Below, one piece after another: positions 45,244-54,124 of a stretch of DNA of 63,470 nucleotides. A program made the translations under genes and the position numbers. The notes under the pieces were generated by a model. It searched no databases. It saw only the letters and a program-made list of their open reading frames with translations, and was not told where the DNA came from. The stretch covers positions 1 through 63,470 of the forward strand of contig JAGXHY010000011.1 in the NCBI GenBank assembly GCA_024635925.1, read 5' to 3'. This stretch comes from Bacillota bacterium (GTDB taxonomy: Bacteria; Bacillota; TC1). The number at the start of each line of letters is the position of its first letter. Position 1 is the stretch's first letter.

Positions 45244-46497
45244 ATGAACAAAAAAAAATTAATTATAATATCATTAGATTCATTATCAGAAGATGACCTA
45301 GAAAAACTAATGTTAATGGAGAACTTTAAGGAACTACTACCACAAGGTACACTTGTGACATCTGTAACTCCACCATTTGTAACCAATACATACCCGATAC
45401 ACACATCTGTAATTACAGGTTGTTATCCAGAAAAACATGGGGTTATAGACAACTTAGTCTATGATCCAGGGAATAAAAAACCAGATTGGCATTGGTACAG
45501 GAAATATATAAAGACAACAACACTCTATGATCAAGCAAAAAAACAAGGTCAAAAAACTGTATCAATACTCTGGCCAGTAACAGCAAAAGCCAATATAAGC
45601 TACAATATGCCAGAAATATTTCCAACAAAATCATATCAAAGTCAAAAGTTTTTATCTCTTATGAACGGTAGCTTTGTAATGCAACTAAGAGGCTACTTAA
45701 AATATGGAAGTAAACTTACAGGTAAAAAACAACCAGCTTTAGATAACTTTTCTGTAAAAATGCTAACTACCACACTTGAAAAAAAGAAACCAAGCTTAGC
45801 ATTAATACATTTAATAGAAACAGATTCATCAAAACACAAGCATGGACTAAAAGCAAAAAGAACCAAAGAATCATTAAAAAGAATGGACAAACATATTGGA
45901 ACAATTATCAACACACTAAATAGTATAGATAGAAACTATAATATAATAATATTTAGTGATCATAGTTCACTTACGGTAAAAAAAACTATTGACCCTAATG
46001 ACTATTTAAAAGAAATTAATATTAAAGTACCTAAACAAAAAGATGATAAAAACTGGGAAGCCTGGTTTAAAACATGTGGAGGAACAGCTTTCCTATATCT
46101 TAAAGATAAAAAAAATTGGGCTCTAAAAGAATTAATAATGGGAAAATTTAAGCAGATATTGATAGATCATCCAGAACTATTCAGACGATATTTAAATAAA
46201 GAAGAAATGAAAGAAAGTGGCTTTCTGGAAAAAGCAGCATTTGGTATAGAGGCACCTGTTGGTATAGAATACCATAATAATGGAGCAAAGTTTATGGCTA
46301 ATCATGGATACTCTAATCAAAACGAAGACTATAAAGTGTTCTATTTCATAAGAGGAGAGGGTATAAGAGTAGATAAAAAACTAAAAGGTGGAAGCTTATT
46401 AGATATTACTCCACTAGCTTGCAGACAATTAAAAATTAAACAATGGGAAATGGATGGTAAACTTAGAAAAGATATTATTGTAGGAGAGATTGAGTAG
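45244..46497 (+). CDS. alkaline phosphatase superfamily phosphodiesterase (NPP-like)
   Basis: 417-residue enzyme of the type I phosphodiesterase/nucleotide pyrophosphatase group. Metal ligands and nucleophile can be placed: Asp12 in I-S-L-D-S, Thr49 in T-N-T-Y-P-I-H (nucleophile), D and H in I-E-T-D-S-S-K-H-K-H, D-H in F-S-D-H-S-S, and N-H-G near residue 358. No signal peptide is seen, so it is probably cytosolic. The substrate is unknown. GAGGAG precedes ATG. The coding strand is A-rich compared with topB. Confidence 0.85.
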   Translation: MNKKKLIIISLDSLSEDDLEKLMLMENFKELLPQGTLVTSVTPPFVTNTYPIHTSVITGCYPEKHGVIDNLVYDPGNKKPDWHWYRKYIKTTTLYDQAKKQGQKTVSILWPVTAKANISYNMPEIFPTKSYQSQKFLSLMNGSFVMQLRGYLKYGSKLTGKKQPALDNFSVKMLTTTLEKKKPSLALIHLIETDSSKHKHGLKAKRTKESLKRMDKHIGTIINTLNSIDRNYNIIIFSDHSSLTVKKTIDPNDYLKEINIKVPKQKDDKNWEAWFKTCGGTAFLYLKDKKNWALKELIMGKFKQILIDHPELFRRYLNKEEMKESGFLEKAAFGIEAPVGIEYHNNGAKFMANHGYSNQNEDYKVFYFIRGEGIRVDKKLKGGSLLDITPLACRQLKIKQWEMDGKLRKDIIVGEIE

Positions 46498-46533
46498 ATG
46501 AAAGTCTAAGTAACTATGTAATTACTATAATAG

Positions 46534-46565
46534 AAAAAAAGTGCAGTTTTAACTGCACTTTTTTT
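46534..46565. terminator. bidirectional terminator
   Basis: Perfect 15-bp stem (46534-46548 and 46551-46565, core GTGCAGTT) with A7/T7 ends, between two convergent genes. Confidence 0.92.
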
Positions 46566-46580
46566 ATTGAGTAACTAAAT

Positions 46581-46799
46581 CTAAAAAAATTTTGGAAAGG
46601 CATAGAGGAATATAGCAACTATGCTTGTTCCAATTCCAGAAAGATAATATTTTTTTCTGCCACCGGCTTTAAAGCTTAGTATTCCAAAGGTAATACTGAT
46701 TACAGCACAAGCTACACTTAAAACTGCAGTTTGGCCAAATAATAAAATAAAGAATATAGCTACGATACCTAAAATTAAACTTGCAACATCTTTTTCCAT
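46581..46799 (-). CDS. small membrane protein, two to three helices
   Basis: 72-residue hydrophobic protein: helix about 6-22, helix about 24-44, a short G-G-R-K-K loop and a last helix about 51-68. The overall look (L-G-I-V-A-I, G-I-L-S-F-K-A-G-G-R-K-K-Y) resembles small DUF4190-like proteins, but I cannot assign a function. GGAGG stands 7 bases upstream of ATG. It lies downstream of the nucleoside ABC operon, after that operon's terminator. Confidence 0.65.
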   Translation of the reverse strand: MEKDVASLILGIVAIFFILLFGQTAVLSVACAVISITFGILSFKAGGRKKYYLSGIGTSIVAIFLYAFPKFF

Positions 46800-46817
46800 A
46801 TTTATACCTCCAAATAA

Positions 46818-46847
46818 AAAATAGGAGATATTGCTACCTCCTATTTT
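46818..46847 (-). terminator. terminator of the nucleoside ABC operon
   Basis: AAAATAGGAG (46818-46827) pairs with CTCCTATTTT (46838-46847); on the minus strand a T6 run follows. Confidence 0.8.
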
Positions 46848-46858
46848 AAAATTATAAA

Positions 46859-48358
46859 TTATTGATTTTGACCTGCCATCATCATGCCGATTCTAGTAAT
46901 ATCATAATCTTCTTTATCAAGAATACCCATAATTTTACCTTCGTACATTACAGCTATACGATCAGCTAGTGTTAATACCTCATCTAACTCTGTAGAAACT
47001 AGTAGGACTGCTCCTCCTCTGTCTCTTTCAGCCACTAAGCACTCATGAACATATTCAGTAGCACCTATATCTAATCCACGAACTGGATGAGCAGCGATAA
47101 TAAAATCGGGTTCTCTAGATAATTCTCTTCCTAGAACCAATTTTTGCTGGTTACCACCAGATAATTTACCAGCCATTTCTTCAATGCTTGGAGTTTTTAC
47201 TTTAAATTTTTCTACAATTTCTGTAGCATTTTCTTCGATAAATTTCCCGTTTAAAAATAAACCTTTTGAGAAAGGCTTCTTATAATAACTAATAAGTATC
47301 ATATTCTCTTTAACACTCATTGTAGAAACCATGCCTCTTTTATGTCTATCTGCAGGGATATGCGATACTTTCTGCTCAAGTATATCTCTTGGAGAAGAAC
47401 CTGTCATATCATTACCTTTAATAAAAATTTTTCCACTTGAAACTTTAGTCAAACCACTTATAGCATCAATCAAGGCATCTTGACCATTACCATCAACACC
47501 GGCTAAACCAAGGATTTCACCTTTTTTAATTTCAAGATTAATATCATTTAAGGCTTCATGTGTCCCTTTAGTAAATACATGTTCCATTTTAAGAACAGTT
47601 TCACCAGGATTATATTCTCCTTTGTCAACATCTAAGAAACATTTTCTTCCAACCATCATTTCAGCTAGTTCTTCACTGTTTGTACTAGCAGCAGTAACTG
47701 AAGGTTGAGATCTCCCAAGTCTTAAAACTGTAATAGTATCACAAATTGCAAATACTTCATTAAGTTTATGACTGATGAAGATAATAGTTTTACCTTCTTC
47801 TTTAAGTTGATTCATGATTTTAAATAACTCAGTAACTTCTTGAGGAGTCAAAACAGCTGTAGGCTCATCAAGAACTAGAAGTTCTGCACCTCTATAAATA
47901 GCTTTAAGTATTTCAACTCTTTGTTGTTGTCCAACTGACAAATCAGAAACTAAAGCGTATGGATCAATTTTCATATTGTAACGCGCTCCTAATGCAACAA
48001 AAGCCTCAGCATCATTTTTCAGTTCTAAGACAGTTTTATTTCCTGGTTTTCCTAGAACTACATTTTCAATAACTGATAATGCTGGAATCAACATAAAGTG
48101 TTGATGCACCATTCCAATACCTTGCTCAATAGCATTTCTTGGAGAAGTTATCTTTATTTCTTTACCATTAAAAAGTATTTCTCCACTTGATGGTGAATAA
48201 AGACCATAAAGGATATTCATCAATGTGGATTTACCAGCTCCATTTTCACCCATTAATGCGTGAATAGAACCTTTTTCTACTGTTAAGTTAACATTGTCGT
48301 TTGCAAGAACCCCAGGGAATTGTTTAACAATGTTCTTCATTTCTAAAATTGGTACCAT
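46859..48358 (-). CDS. nupO: nucleoside ABC importer, double ATP-binding protein (NupO-like)
   Basis: 499-residue protein with two fused ABC domains, as in BMP-linked purine nucleoside and ribose-type importers. Domain 1 has Walker A G-E-N-G-A-G-K-S-T, signature L-S-V-G-Q-Q-Q-R and L-V-L-D-E-P-T-A. Domain 2 has the degenerate loop G-V-D-G-N-G-Q-D-A, signature L-S-G-G-N-Q-Q-K and A-A-H-P-V-R-G-L-D in place of Walker B. I chose ATG at 48358 because GGAGG lies 7 bases upstream. It powers the two permeases encoded just before it. Confidence 0.93.
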   Translation of the reverse strand: MVPILEMKNIVKQFPGVLANDNVNLTVEKGSIHALMGENGAGKSTLMNILYGLYSPSSGEILFNGKEIKITSPRNAIEQGIGMVHQHFMLIPALSVIENVVLGKPGNKTVLELKNDAEAFVALGARYNMKIDPYALVSDLSVGQQQRVEILKAIYRGAELLVLDEPTAVLTPQEVTELFKIMNQLKEEGKTIIFISHKLNEVFAICDTITVLRLGRSQPSVTAASTNSEELAEMMVGRKCFLDVDKGEYNPGETVLKMEHVFTKGTHEALNDINLEIKKGEILGLAGVDGNGQDALIDAISGLTKVSSGKIFIKGNDMTGSSPRDILEQKVSHIPADRHKRGMVSTMSVKENMILISYYKKPFSKGLFLNGKFIEENATEIVEKFKVKTPSIEEMAGKLSGGNQQKLVLGRELSREPDFIIAAHPVRGLDIGATEYVHECLVAERDRGGAVLLVSTELDEVLTLADRIAVMYEGKIMGILDKEDYDITRIGMMMAGQNQ

Positions 48359-48376
48359 TATTATTCCTCCTCCCAA

Positions 48377-49441
48377 TTATTCTTTAACATATGGTTTTGT
48401 GCTAGCTGCAGGTACATGTGTCTTACCAATGAAACCAGCTAGTGCAATTATTGTAATAACATAAGGAATCATATTCATTAAATCACTTGGCGCTTTCAAG
48501 CCGATAGCTTGAATTAAATATTGAACAGCTTGTGCTCCACCAAATACTAATGAAGCTCCTAATGCTCCAATAGGGGTATATTTACCAAATATTACAGCTG
48601 CTACAGCGATAAAACCTTTACCAGCAGTAACATTCTCTACGAAAGTTTTAATGTCTAATACTAATAGTCCACCAGCAAGTCCAGTTAATAGACCACTAAA
48701 TAACACTGAGCCATAACGAATTTTATAAACGTTAATACCCATAGTATCACAAGCTTTTGGATATTCCCCAACTGCTCTAACTTTTAAACCTAAATCTGTT
48801 CTAAATAAAACGAAATTCAAGAATATAATGATTATAATACCTATATATACCATAATGTTTTGAGCAAATATGATATTAAGATAAGAACCAATTCTAGGGA
48901 TATTTACTAAAGCAAGTTCTGGACCAATATCTGACATGTTTGTTAAAATATTACCTAATCCAGGTATTTTAGCCAATATATCTGAAATATTTGGAAAGCC
49001 TAGAATTGTCATATCCATACTTTGAACTACTCTATATATAGTAGAAGTTAAACCTAAAGCCAAAATATTGATAGCTACACCAATTACGGTTTGGTTAGAT
49101 CTTAAGGTAATAACTAAGAATGCAAATAATAGGGCAATTAATAATGAGGAAAACATTCCTACCAATATACCCAACCATGGATTCCCATTAAACAAAGCTG
49201 TACCAATCCAAGTAAATAAAGCACCAGTTAACATCATACCTTCAGCACCTAGATTTAAAATACCAGATCGTTCGCAATATACCAAACCGGCTGCAGCAAG
49301 TGCAAGTGGTAAAGCAATACGTAAATCTTGAGCTATAAAACTAGCTATAGTATTTTTCAAGTTGTCAGGAGCAAAAAGTCCGATACCTAAGAGAACTAAA
49401 ACTACGATTAGACCTATTATTAATCCTTTTTTCTGTTTCAT
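48377..49441 (-). CDS. nupQ: nucleoside ABC importer permease (NupQ-like)
   Basis: 354-residue membrane protein of the branched-chain-amino-acid/ribose type permease fold (about nine to ten helices). The R-S-G-I-L-N-L-G-A-E-G-M-M motif (about 58-70) is the typical ATPase-family contact and pairs with the NupP-like subunit. It ends 18 bp before the ATPase start and begins 4 bp after nupP, so the three genes form one operon. Confidence 0.92.
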   Translation of the reverse strand: MKQKKGLIIGLIVVLVLLGIGLFAPDNLKNTIASFIAQDLRIALPLALAAAGLVYCERSGILNLGAEGMMLTGALFTWIGTALFNGNPWLGILVGMFSSLLIALLFAFLVITLRSNQTVIGVAINILALGLTSTIYRVVQSMDMTILGFPNISDILAKIPGLGNILTNMSDIGPELALVNIPRIGSYLNIIFAQNIMVYIGIIIIIFLNFVLFRTDLGLKVRAVGEYPKACDTMGINVYKIRYGSVLFSGLLTGLAGGLLVLDIKTFVENVTAGKGFIAVAAVIFGKYTPIGALGASLVFGGAQAVQYLIQAIGLKAPSDLMNMIPYVITIIALAGFIGKTHVPAASTKPYVKE

Positions 49442-49445
49442 AATT

Positions 49446-50540
49446 CTATTCCCCCTTCGCTGTTTTTGCTTGTCTAATTAGTTTTCTTCTAGTGTATTCA
49501 TCTTGTACGAATACGCTAGCTACTACTAATATAATTACAAAAGCTTGAATAGCACTTACTATGTAAGGAGAAATAGTTCCTTTATTACCCATAGCTAAAC
49601 CACCACTCTTAAGAACAGCAAATAATACTGCAGATAAGCCTATTCCTAAAGGATGAAGCTGACCTAACAAAGCTACCGCTATTCCATCAAAACCATAGTT
49701 GGAAGAAAAATCAGGTAGTATTCTTGATTGAGCACTTAGTAATTCACTTACTCCTGCAAGACCACCAAAACCACCAGCCATGAACATTGCTAATAAAGCA
49801 TTGCTTTTAACTTTAATACCAGCATACTCAGCAGCAGTAGAATTAAAACCAACAACTCTCATTTCATAACCTTTCTTCATTTTAAAGAAGAAAACATAGT
49901 AGAAAACTAATGCTAATATGCCTAATACTATAGTAATAGTCATATCAGAACCATTAATTAAGAAACCTCTTTCAAAACTAACTTTAAAAGCTTCACTTTG
50001 AGGGTTTCCTGAACCATCATAAAATGGCCCATTGTATCCTATGAGATACTTGTTTAAGAATGAAGCTATATAATTCAGCATTACTGTTGTAATAACTACA
50101 TTCGCACCAAAGGAAACTTTTAGCCAACCTGCAATTAAGCCCCATAATCCTCCGGAAATAAATCCAGCAATTATAGCTAACAATAGAACTACTGCGCCTC
50201 CTATAACTGGAATACCAAGTCCTGGTGCATATATCGCTACTAAACCAGCAGCAATACCACCTAAATAAAATTGTCCTTCCGCTCCAATATTAACCAAGCC
50301 ACAACGTAAAGCGATAGCAAATGCTAATGCGGTAAAGGTCAATGGTGCAACTTTTGATAATGTGTCACCAATTCTTATTGGACTACCGAGAGCACCTTGA
50401 AAAAAGTCCCCCATTGCAACTCCAACGTCTTTACCTAGCAAAGCTATTAAGATCATACCTAATATTAATGCCACGCCCACTGCGACGATAGGTGTTAATA
50501 CCTTGATCAGAACATCTCCTGTCGAAAGTTTTTTCTTCAA
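49446..50540 (-). CDS. nupP: nucleoside ABC importer permease (NupP-like)
   Basis: 364-residue membrane protein, first gene of the importer operon. It has the paired motif R-C-G-L-V-N-I-G-A-E-G-Q-F and about eight to ten helices. A Gly/Ser-rich extracellular loop with F-Y-D-G-S-G-N-P occurs near residue 175, usual in this family. The lipoprotein that should deliver substrate is encoded divergently at 50880. The transported solute is inferred to be purine nucleosides from the BMP family. Confidence 0.92.
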   Translation of the reverse strand: MKKKLSTGDVLIKVLTPIVAVGVALILGMILIALLGKDVGVAMGDFFQGALGSPIRIGDTLSKVAPLTFTALAFAIALRCGLVNIGAEGQFYLGGIAAGLVAIYAPGLGIPVIGGAVVLLLAIIAGFISGGLWGLIAGWLKVSFGANVVITTVMLNYIASFLNKYLIGYNGPFYDGSGNPQSEAFKVSFERGFLINGSDMTITIVLGILALVFYYVFFFKMKKGYEMRVVGFNSTAAEYAGIKVKSNALLAMFMAGGFGGLAGVSELLSAQSRILPDFSSNYGFDGIAVALLGQLHPLGIGLSAVLFAVLKSGGLAMGNKGTISPYIVSAIQAFVIILVVASVFVQDEYTRRKLIRQAKTAKGE

Positions 50541-50879
50541 CCTACATCACCTCTTTATATTATTTCAAAAGAAAACATATTAATTATAAGTATTAAAATA
50601 GAGTATAATTACTTACAAGTAAAAACATTATAACAGAAATAAAACCATTTTACTATATGTTAAATAAATAAAATTTATATATTTATCTGTATCATATCTG
50701 TAGATAAAATTGTTGTTTGTGGAATTAATATGAACTTTATTGACAAAATATGTTTTATTTGTTAATATTTGCACATAAGATAAATGACTTTTCACTCAAA
50801 AAAAATAACACATATATATAGAAGGAAGTTATATTTTTTGAAACAAATTAGTCATTAATTAAATGAAGGAGGACAAAGG
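50541..50879. promoter_or_regulatory. divergent control region of the nucleoside importer
   Basis: 339 bases without a gene. On the plus strand TTGACA (50740-50745), a 17-base spacer and TAATAT (50763-50768) form a strong promoter for the BMP lipoprotein gene. On the minus strand ATTATA at 50627-50632 reads as a TATAAT -10 for the permeases, with a palindrome TTACTT-AC-AAGTAA (50609-50622) at the expected transcription start. I looked for and did not find a purine riboswitch here. Confidence 0.6.
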
Positions 50880-51890
50880 ATGAAAAAAATATTTTTAATC
50901 GTAATGGTGTTTTTCTTAGGTTTAGCAGTAGTTGGCTGTGGATCTACAGATGAAGGCACAGAATCAGATGGTTTAAAAGTTGCTCTAGTTTTAACAGGAG
51001 CAATTAACGACAAAGGTTGGAACCAAAAAGGTTATGAGGGCTTAGTTGCTATAGCTGCAGAATACAAAGCAGCAACAGCTTACAATGAAAACACTCAACC
51101 TGGACAATTTAATCAAATTATCAGAACATATGCTAAAGATGGCTATGAAGTGATAATTGCACACGGCACACAATTTGCTGATGCTGTTAATGAGGTTGCT
51201 TCTGAATATCCTGATACTAAATTTTTGATAACAAGTTCAGACAGAACTGCACAAATTGGTAATGGTGAAAATGTTGCCGGTGTTCTTGCAGATGGTGTAC
51301 AACAAGGTTTCTTACAAGGAGTTACAGCTGCTTACATCGCACAAGAACAAAATAGTACAAAAGTTGGAGCAATTGGTGGAACTCAAATTCCAGCAATTAA
51401 AACAACAGTAGATGGTTTTAGTTTAGGTGTTAAATATGTTAACCCATCAATCCAAGTGTTAGAAGCATATACTGGAAGTTTTGATGATGTTAATAAATTA
51501 AAAGAACAAGCTATTACATTTATTCAACAAGGTGCAACTGTTGTAATGTCAACTGCTAATGCTGCTACAAAAGGTGGCTATGAAGCTACTAAAGATAATG
51601 GTGGAATTTCTATTGGTTCAAACTCAACATCACAGTTTGAAACTTATCCAGCAAACCTTGCAGCTTCAGCAAACGTAGATATGTCTAAAGCTCTATTAGT
51701 TGTAGCTGGTGAAATTGTTAATGATAGATTTGAAGCTATTAACTATATCTATGGAATTGCAGAAGGTGTTGTTGATATAACTTTCAGCACAACTGAGCCT
51801 TTAGGTTTAAGTGTTAAAGATAAAGTAGAAGCTATCGTAGCTGATATCGAAAGTGGAAAAATAGACGTTCAAGCTTTATACGATAATTAA
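50880..51890 (+). CDS. nupN: BMP-family nucleoside-binding lipoprotein
   Basis: 336-residue extracytoplasmic lipoprotein (basic membrane protein A family). The signal peptide ends in the lipobox A-V-V-G-C with lipidated Cys20. The mature part is a periplasmic-binding fold with G-A-I-N-D-K-G-W-N-Q (nucleoside contact) near residue 40. It delivers purine nucleosides to the divergently encoded importer. GGAGG lies 9 bases before ATG. It is followed by a terminator. Confidence 0.93.
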   Translation: MKKIFLIVMVFFLGLAVVGCGSTDEGTESDGLKVALVLTGAINDKGWNQKGYEGLVAIAAEYKAATAYNENTQPGQFNQIIRTYAKDGYEVIIAHGTQFADAVNEVASEYPDTKFLITSSDRTAQIGNGENVAGVLADGVQQGFLQGVTAAYIAQEQNSTKVGAIGGTQIPAIKTTVDGFSLGVKYVNPSIQVLEAYTGSFDDVNKLKEQAITFIQQGATVVMSTANAATKGGYEATKDNGGISIGSNSTSQFETYPANLAASANVDMSKALLVVAGEIVNDRFEAINYIYGIAEGVVDITFSTTEPLGLSVKDKVEAIVADIESGKIDVQALYDN

Positions 51891-51923
51891 GTTAGATAAT
51901 TTCTAATTCTATACTAATAAAAG

Positions 51924-51954
51924 AAGCACATGGATTTAATCCATGTGCTTTTTA
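51924..51954 (+). terminator. terminator after the BMP lipoprotein gene
   Basis: 12-bp stem AAGCACATGGAT/ATCCATGTGCTT (51924-51935 and 51939-51950) followed by TTT. Confidence 0.92.
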
Positions 51955-52052
51955 TATGCATAATAATAAATAATATAAAGGAAGATCTAGAAGCATAAAA
52001 GGTGATTAAGATAAAATAAGAATAGTAACTACTCAATGTATTGATATACTAT

Positions 52053-52088
52053 AAAAGAAGTACATGGACAAGTCCACATACTTCTTTT
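52053..52088. terminator. terminator of the ABC exporter operon
   Basis: 17-base arms (52053-52069 and 52072-52088) with two mismatches and a 2-base loop, ending in A4/T4. It resembles the hairpin at 51924 in sequence (AAAAGAAG-ACATGG in both). Confidence 0.75.
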
Positions 52089-52120
52089 AACTAATGACCT
52101 TTATTAATTTTACTTTGTGT

Positions 52121-54124
52121 CTATTGGGTTGCTAAATCTTTGTTATCAAATTGGCTATTGTATAGATTATAATAAAATCCTTTTTGTGCTAGTAAGTCTT
52201 TATGATTTCCTTTTTCAATTATTGAACCATCATTCATAACCAATATTAAACCTGCATTCTTAATAGTAGAAAGCCTATGTGCAATAACAAAACTTGTTCG
52301 ACCTTTCATTATATTTAGCATGGCTTTTTGTATAAGAATTTCAGTTCTTGTATCTACACTACTTGTAGCTTCATCCAATATTAGAATTGGTGGATCTGCA
52401 AGAACTGCACGTGCTATAGTTAATAATTGTTTTTGTCCAGCTGAAATATTATTTCCTTCTTCATTAATTATAGTATCATAACCAAGAGGTAAAGTTCTTA
52501 CAAAATGATCTACATTTGCTACATTACTAGCAGCTAGTACATCATTAAAATCAGAACCTTTTCTACCATAAGCAATATTTTCTTTAATGGTTCCATTAAA
52601 TAACCAAGTATCTTGAAGAACCATACCAAATTGCTTCCTTAATTCACTCCTTTTTAAATCAGTTATATTTATTCCATCAACTAAAATAGATCCTCCATCA
52701 AGCTCATAAAATCTCATAAGTAAATTTACAAGAGTTGTTTTACCTGCACCAGTTGGTCCTACAATTGCAACAGTCTGACCAGCATAAATATCTATATTTA
52801 AATTTTCTATTAGAGGCTTATCAGCTCTGTAACTAAAGGTTACATTATCGAATTTTACAGCACCCTTAACATTATTCAATTCTTTTGCTTCCTCAATTTC
52901 TTTAATCTCTTCCTTTTCATCTAAAAGTTTGAATACTCGCTCAGCTGCAGCAGCAGTTGATTGAAGAGTATTAAATATACCCGCAATATCATTTATTGGT
53001 TGATTGAATTGTCTTGAGTATTGCATAAAAGCTTGAATATTACCAATAGAGATAATGCCATTACTAGTTAATACTCCACCTACAACAGCGACAGCCACGT
53101 AACCTAAATTACTAACAAAATATAATAGGGGCATAATAATACCAGAAATAAACTGAGATCTCCAACTCGCACTATAAAGCTTTTCATTTATAACCTCGAA
53201 TTTAGAAATTGAAGATTCTTCTTGATTTAATGCCTTAATCACTTTATGACCACTGTACATTTCTTCAACATGACTGTTTAAATAACCTAATTGTTCCTGA
53301 TTGATTTTGAATTCTTTTTGTGAAAACTTGACAATTAGAGCTGTTATTAAGGCAGACAAAGGTAAAGTAAGGAAAGTAATTAGAGACAACCAGAAACTGA
53401 TAGTCAACATCATAATAACAATACCAATTACAGTAACTATGCTCATTAGAATTTGTGCAAGACTCTGTTGCAATGTATTACTAATAGTATCAATATCATT
53501 TGTTACTTTACTTAATATTTCTCCATGTGTATTTTGATCAAAATACTTCATCTGCATACGATCTAATTTTGTACTAACATCCCTACGCAAGTTAAAGATG
53601 GTTTTCTGAGTTACACCTGCCATTATAAAACCTTGAATATAGTAGAATAACCCACTTAGGATATATAAACCTAGAGCAAATAATAATATTTTTGAAATAC
53701 TACCGAAATCTATTGAAGGCTTTTTAGAAACATCCATTTTTTCAATAAAGCTAATATATGTTTTTGGAATTTTTGATTTAATATTTGGATCCATCTTATC
53801 TAATAATGATTTACCAGTTGTACCATCTGGCAAAGTTACACCTGGAGGTAAATTATTTTGAACTTCTTCATATACTTGTAGTCCAAGTATACCCTGAGCA
53901 AGTTTATCGGTAGCCTGTCCAAGTATTTTTGGACCAACAATTGAAAATACAGTGCTACCTATTGCTAACATAACAACTAAGATAAGAGCTATTTTAAAAA
54001 CTTTTAAATAATTTCCAAGTCTGATAATTGTTCCTTTAAAGTCCTGTGGTTTTTCAACTACTTTAGCAAAGGCATGTCCACCTCTAGGTCCTGGTCCTTG
54101 AGCTTTTTCTTTATTATTACTCAT
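52121..54124 (-). CDS. heterodimeric ABC exporter, catalytic subunit
   Basis: 667-residue type IV ABC exporter (transmembrane domain fused to ATPase). The N-terminal Gly/Pro-rich cytoplasmic segment is followed by six helices, with a 75-residue extracytoplasmic insertion between helices 1 and 2. The ATPase has Walker A G-P-T-G-A-G-K-T-T, signature I-S-A-G-Q, Walker B L-I-L-D-E-A-T-S and H-loop A-H-R-L-S-T. The full set of catalytic residues means it is the active half. It overlaps the partner gene by 4 bp. Drug or lipid export is inferred from the MarR regulator upstream. Confidence 0.9.
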   Translation of the reverse strand: MSNNKEKAQGPGPRGGHAFAKVVEKPQDFKGTIIRLGNYLKVFKIALILVVMLAIGSTVFSIVGPKILGQATDKLAQGILGLQVYEEVQNNLPPGVTLPDGTTGKSLLDKMDPNIKSKIPKTYISFIEKMDVSKKPSIDFGSISKILLFALGLYILSGLFYYIQGFIMAGVTQKTIFNLRRDVSTKLDRMQMKYFDQNTHGEILSKVTNDIDTISNTLQQSLAQILMSIVTVIGIVIMMLTISFWLSLITFLTLPLSALITALIVKFSQKEFKINQEQLGYLNSHVEEMYSGHKVIKALNQEESSISKFEVINEKLYSASWRSQFISGIIMPLLYFVSNLGYVAVAVVGGVLTSNGIISIGNIQAFMQYSRQFNQPINDIAGIFNTLQSTAAAAERVFKLLDEKEEIKEIEEAKELNNVKGAVKFDNVTFSYRADKPLIENLNIDIYAGQTVAIVGPTGAGKTTLVNLLMRFYELDGGSILVDGINITDLKRSELRKQFGMVLQDTWLFNGTIKENIAYGRKGSDFNDVLAASNVANVDHFVRTLPLGYDTIINEEGNNISAGQKQLLTIARAVLADPPILILDEATSSVDTRTEILIQKAMLNIMKGRTSFVIAHRLSTIKNAGLILVMNDGSIIEKGNHKDLLAQKGFYYNLYNSQFDNKDLATQ

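Noticed and set aside
50541-50879. Purine riboswitch before the nucleoside importer
   Set aside because: I looked for the conserved loops and junctions and did not find them; only promoters and a palindrome are visible.
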